Part shown: positions 6,831 to 8,537 of the stretch, piece by piece
Position numbering within the stretch: the stretch's first letter is position 1
Layout: every line of letters begins with the position of its first letter
NCBI GenBank assembly: GCA_900547255.1
Contig: URGC01000101.1
Location: 1 to 8,537 of the forward strand
Reading direction: 5' to 3'
Length of the DNA: 8,537 bases
Source: an uncultured Eubacterium sp.
GTDB taxonomy: Bacteria > Bacillota > Clostridia > Lachnospirales > Lachnospiraceae
Notes under the pieces: generated by a model
The model's input: the letters and a program-made list of their open reading frames with translations, nothing else
Databases searched by the model: none
What the model was told of the DNA's origin: nothing
Program-made: the position numbers and the translations under genes

Positions 6831-7294
6831 CTTGCCTCCTTTGCTTTCTTTTCTTCAAGAAAATTAAGAATTCCTCGAAGCTGTCCCTCATAACCCGAAC
6901 AGCGGCATAGATTACCTGATAAGAACTCCTTTATATCACTTTCATCCGGATATGGATTTTCTCTAAATAACGCAATCGCATTCATAACAAATCCCGGATT
7001 GCAGAATCCACACTGCTCTGCACCCTGATCTGCTATAAACGTCACAAATTCAGATGCCTCATCCTGTAATCCCTCAAGGGTTGTTACACTGCAGCCGTCA
7101 GCCCTTGCAGCCAATACTGAACAGGAAAGAACTGGCTTATCATCTAAAAATACTGTACATAAGCCACAGTTAGACGTCTCACATCCACATTTAACACTGT
7201 AACAGCCATGTTCTCTTACAAAATTATAAAGAGTCATATCTGCTGCAATATCTGCTTTGACAGATTTTCCATTCAACTTAATATCAACTAACAT
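6827..7294 (-). CDS. xdhC: Xanthine dehydrogenase family, 2Fe-2S subunit
   Basis: This 155-residue electron-transfer subunit carries two [2Fe-2S] clusters between the Mo site and FAD. The plant-ferredoxin-type domain has Cys38-x4-Cys43-x2-Cys46-x11-Cys58. The helical second domain has Cys95-x2-Cys98-x31-Cys130-x-Cys132 (CGFCNPGF and LCRCSGY). All eight ligands are present. The usual QCGFCTPG motif reads QCGFCNPG here (Asn99), and there are extra cysteines at 31, 36 and 68. Length is typical of the stand-alone small subunit. The ATG at 7294 has GGAG 5 nt upstream. It starts 33 bp after the FAD gene and overlaps the Mo-subunit gene by 4 bases. The symbol follows E. coli naming; in other organisms xdhC denotes a cofactor-insertion chaperone, which this is not. 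Confidence 0.92.
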   Translation of the reverse strand: MLVDIKLNGKSVKADIAADMTLYNFVREHGCYSVKCGCETSNCGLCTVFLDDKPVLSCSVLAARADGCSVTTLEGLQDEASEFVTFIADQGAEQCGFCNPGFVMNAIALFRENPYPDESDIKEFLSGNLCRCSGYEGQLRGILNFLEEKKAKEAR

Positions 7295-7327
7295 ATATTC
7301 TCCATTCTATACATTACACTTTATCTA

Positions 7328-8116
7328 TTACCTGATACTTTCAAGAGCGCGCCCTGCAAGAACTCCTGCAAGATGGCTTCTATATTCTGCGCTTCCCCGC
7401 ATATTACTTTCAGTTGGAACATTTGCCATTACATATGACTTGAAGGCTTCGATAGATGCCTCATTAATTCCATCAGCAAGGATATTATTTTTATCTTCCA
7501 CAATAACTGCCCTTCCAGGTCTTGCACCAATACAGACATTGCACCTGTCTGAATCCTTATATTTTACTCCACAACATGTGAGTACTGGAAGGTCAGTCTC
7601 TGTAATTCTTACAGCTTCATAGAATATATTTACAGGCCTTTTCTTTATTATAATATTAATAAGAATATCTCTGTCAAAGCTGCGGCTGGCATACTCTGAT
7701 AATGGCACAAGTCCACCCTTGTATAATTCAGCATATGAGTCCAGTCCGATAAAAAGCGTAAGCACATCTGAAAATCCATATCTTCCATATATGCTTCCAC
7801 CCACTGTTGCAAGATTCCTGAACTGCACACCTACAATATGCCTTAAAGCCTCCTTAGCACAGCCATCTGTATATTCATTAAAACCCTCATGAACTTCTAA
7901 CTGTCTTAAAGTAGTCATACAGCCAATCTTAAATTCTTCATCTGATTCTTCAATCTTATCAAGTCCAAGCCCTGACATATCAATAGCTGTATTCATTCTG
8001 TTGTCGCCCATACGCATCCACATCATGCCGCCGACAATACGGTTAGCTTTCTTCTGATTAAGCTCATAGGCTTCTTCAAGGCTTTCTACTTTCTTATAAT
8101 TCTGTATAGTAAGCAT
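7328..8116 (-). CDS. xdhB: Xanthine dehydrogenase family, FAD-binding subunit
   Basis: This 262-residue medium subunit, of the CO-dehydrogenase flavoprotein family, binds FAD and passes electrons from the Fe-S subunit to NAD+ or another acceptor. It starts with NYKKVESLEEAYEL, usual for the family. The first FAD loop is IVGGMMWMRM (27-36), where many members have AGGTDL. The second is NLATVGGSIYGRYGFSD (101-117), a variant of the RNxATIGGNI pattern. The C-terminal domain ends with MRGSAEYR (239-246), a strong family signature. It is slightly shorter than E. coli XdhB and has no 4Fe-4S insert. The ATG at 8116 has GGAG 5 nt upstream. It is the first gene of the operon, behind a very long structured leader. 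FAD binding is inferred from family; the electron acceptor is unknown. Confidence 0.9.
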   Translation of the reverse strand: MLTIQNYKKVESLEEAYELNQKKANRIVGGMMWMRMGDNRMNTAIDMSGLGLDKIEESDEEFKIGCMTTLRQLEVHEGFNEYTDGCAKEALRHIVGVQFRNLATVGGSIYGRYGFSDVLTLFIGLDSYAELYKGGLVPLSEYASRSFDRDILINIIIKKRPVNIFYEAVRITETDLPVLTCCGVKYKDSDRCNVCIGARPGRAVIVEDKNNILADGINEASIEAFKSYVMANVPTESNMRGSAEYRSHLAGVLAGRALESIR

Positions 8117-8130
8117 AAAAACTCCAATCT

Positions 8131-8415
8131 ATTTATTAGTGATATGAACAACGGACGGTTGTGGCGGGCGCAGACCCGTTACCAGCAGGTGATGACTCTC
8201 ATGGCAGCTTAGCTTAGTGGGAGTAGATGCCGCCATCTGCAAAGCCTATTAGTGTGCAGAAAATCAAACGCGCTACGCTTGAACGAGATTTTCTGCACAC
8301 ACCTTTAAGCATATGGCGGCATAACTCCCACACAGCACGCTGCAAATCGAGCCCTCGCCTGCTGGCATCGGGCCTGTACCCGCCACAACCTGTCTGTCAT
8401 CCTTCACTACTAAAT
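8131..8415 (-). ncRNA. Large multi-helix structured element in the xdh leader (unrecognised)
   Basis: About 285 bp, GC-rich between AT-rich flanks, pair end to end in nested order. Helices in plus coordinates: 8131-8142 with 8404-8415 (11 of 12); 8151-8156 with 8392-8397 (one G-T); 8157-8168 with 8379-8390 (12 bp perfect); 8171-8178 with 8369-8376 (7 of 8; the odd pair is G-U on the minus strand); 8182-8189 with 8358-8365 (8 bp); 8204-8208 with 8339-8343; 8217-8224 with 8324-8331 (8 bp); 8227-8236 with 8313-8322 (10 bp); 8252-8265 with 8287-8300 (14 bp), closing a 21-nt loop. The minus strand is assigned because a near-consensus promoter lies just upstream, so the element would fill positions of about +27 to +311 of the operon's leader. 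It matches no RNA class I can recall. A MITE-like inverted-repeat DNA element is the main alternative. Confidence 0.6.
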
Positions 8416-8447
8416 TGATAAATAATCTCATTCTCTTTCCTTATATA

Positions 8448-8476
8448 AATATAACGGCTTGTAAAACCCTTGTCAA
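8448..8476 (-). promoter_or_regulatory. Sigma-A-type promoter of the xdh operon
   Basis: On the minus strand TTGACA (8476-8471, perfect -35) is followed after exactly 17 bp by TATATT (8453-8448, 5 of 6 to the -10). Transcription should begin near 8441, about 325 nt upstream of the FAD-subunit start codon, and run through the structured element. It is the best promoter in the window. Such a strong promoter on a catabolic-type operon hints that control acts after initiation or through a repressor. Confidence 0.75.
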
Positions 8477-8503
8477 TCTGATAAAATTCATTTACTAATA
8501 TAA

Positions 8504-8526
8504 TTTATGAGAATTGTTTTATGAGA
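8504..8526. repeat. Short direct repeat upstream of the xdh promoter
   Basis: TTTATGAGA occurs at 8504-8512 and again at 8518-8526, a 14-bp period. It lies about 63-85 bp upstream of the predicted xdh start, a possible activator site. The region is AT-rich and the repeat short, so this may be chance. No gene is seen in the remaining bases to the window edge. Confidence 0.3.
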
Positions 8527-8537
8527 TATTTAGAACA

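Noticed and set aside
4536..8116. Part of the gut anaerobic uric-acid/purine degradation cluster
   Set aside because: None of its other hallmark genes (for example ssnA-, ygeX/Y/W- or hyuA-like) is present in the window, so membership cannot be supported here.
8131..8415. Known large RNAs (tmRNA, RNase P, SRP, 6S, T-box, group II intron) as the identity of the element
   Set aside because: None of their hallmark sequences was seen (no T-box AGGGTGG, no SRP GGAAG domain, no intron domain V, no RNase P core). This is from memory of motifs, so an Rfam scan is still decisive.
8227..8418. 63-residue plus-strand frame inside the structured element
   Set aside because: It is created by the palindromic arms, has no convincing ribosome site, and its peptide resembles no known protein.
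8495..8510. Divergent rightward promoter using TATAAT at 8499-8504
   Set aside because: No -35 box at usable spacing (the nearest TTGTCA is 23 bp away), the region is AT-rich, and no gene is visible before the window ends.

Overview
The window looks like chromosomal DNA from an anaerobic Firmicute of the class Clostridia, most likely a gut Lachnospiraceae-type genome (Coprococcus/Roseburia-like). This rests on moderate-to-low GC with AT-rich intergenic stretches, strong AGGAG-type Shine-Dalgarno sites, sigma-A-type TATAAT promoters, and the protein families present. The genus is inference. No phage, transposase, CRISPR array, tRNA or rRNA was found.

Left block (1-3167), mostly minus strand: an oleate hydratase gene (ohyA, 2179 to 206) with an intact catalytic core and an unusual hydrophobic, Lys-rich N-terminal extension of about 60 residues. 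Upstream on the same strand is a TetR/AcrR-type regulator (2981 to 2424). The 244-bp gap between them holds a perfect 11-bp-arm palindrome and a GC-rich long-armed stem-loop. A strong terminator hairpin follows ohyA. A separate perfect 10-bp palindrome sits at the left edge.

Middle (3168-4496), plus strand: a MATE-family multidrug/Na+ efflux transporter, divergent from the TetR gene. The shared 186-bp intergenic region carries both promoters, two candidate operators and two small hairpins in the transporter's 5' leader. The arrangement fits a regulator that senses a toxic small molecule, perhaps a fatty acid or bile component, and controls efflux and/or oleate hydration.

Right block (4536-8537), minus strand: a three-gene operon for a molybdenum hydroxylase of the xanthine dehydrogenase family, in the order FAD subunit (8116), 2Fe-2S subunit (7294), Mo-cofactor subunit (6830 to 4536). 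It converges on the MATE gene, and one near-perfect 17-bp hairpin serves as terminator for both. The operon has a near-consensus promoter (TTGACA, 17 bp, TATATT at 8476-8448). Between promoter and first gene lies a 285-bp GC-rich region (8131-8415) that folds end to end into a multi-helix rod, with 14-, 12-, 10-, 8- and 8-bp perfect helices. It would form most of a ~325-nt 5' leader. I do not recognise it as a known RNA class. It is the best candidate here for an undescribed element: either a structured regulatory leader/ncRNA or a MITE-like inverted-repeat element inserted between promoter and operon.
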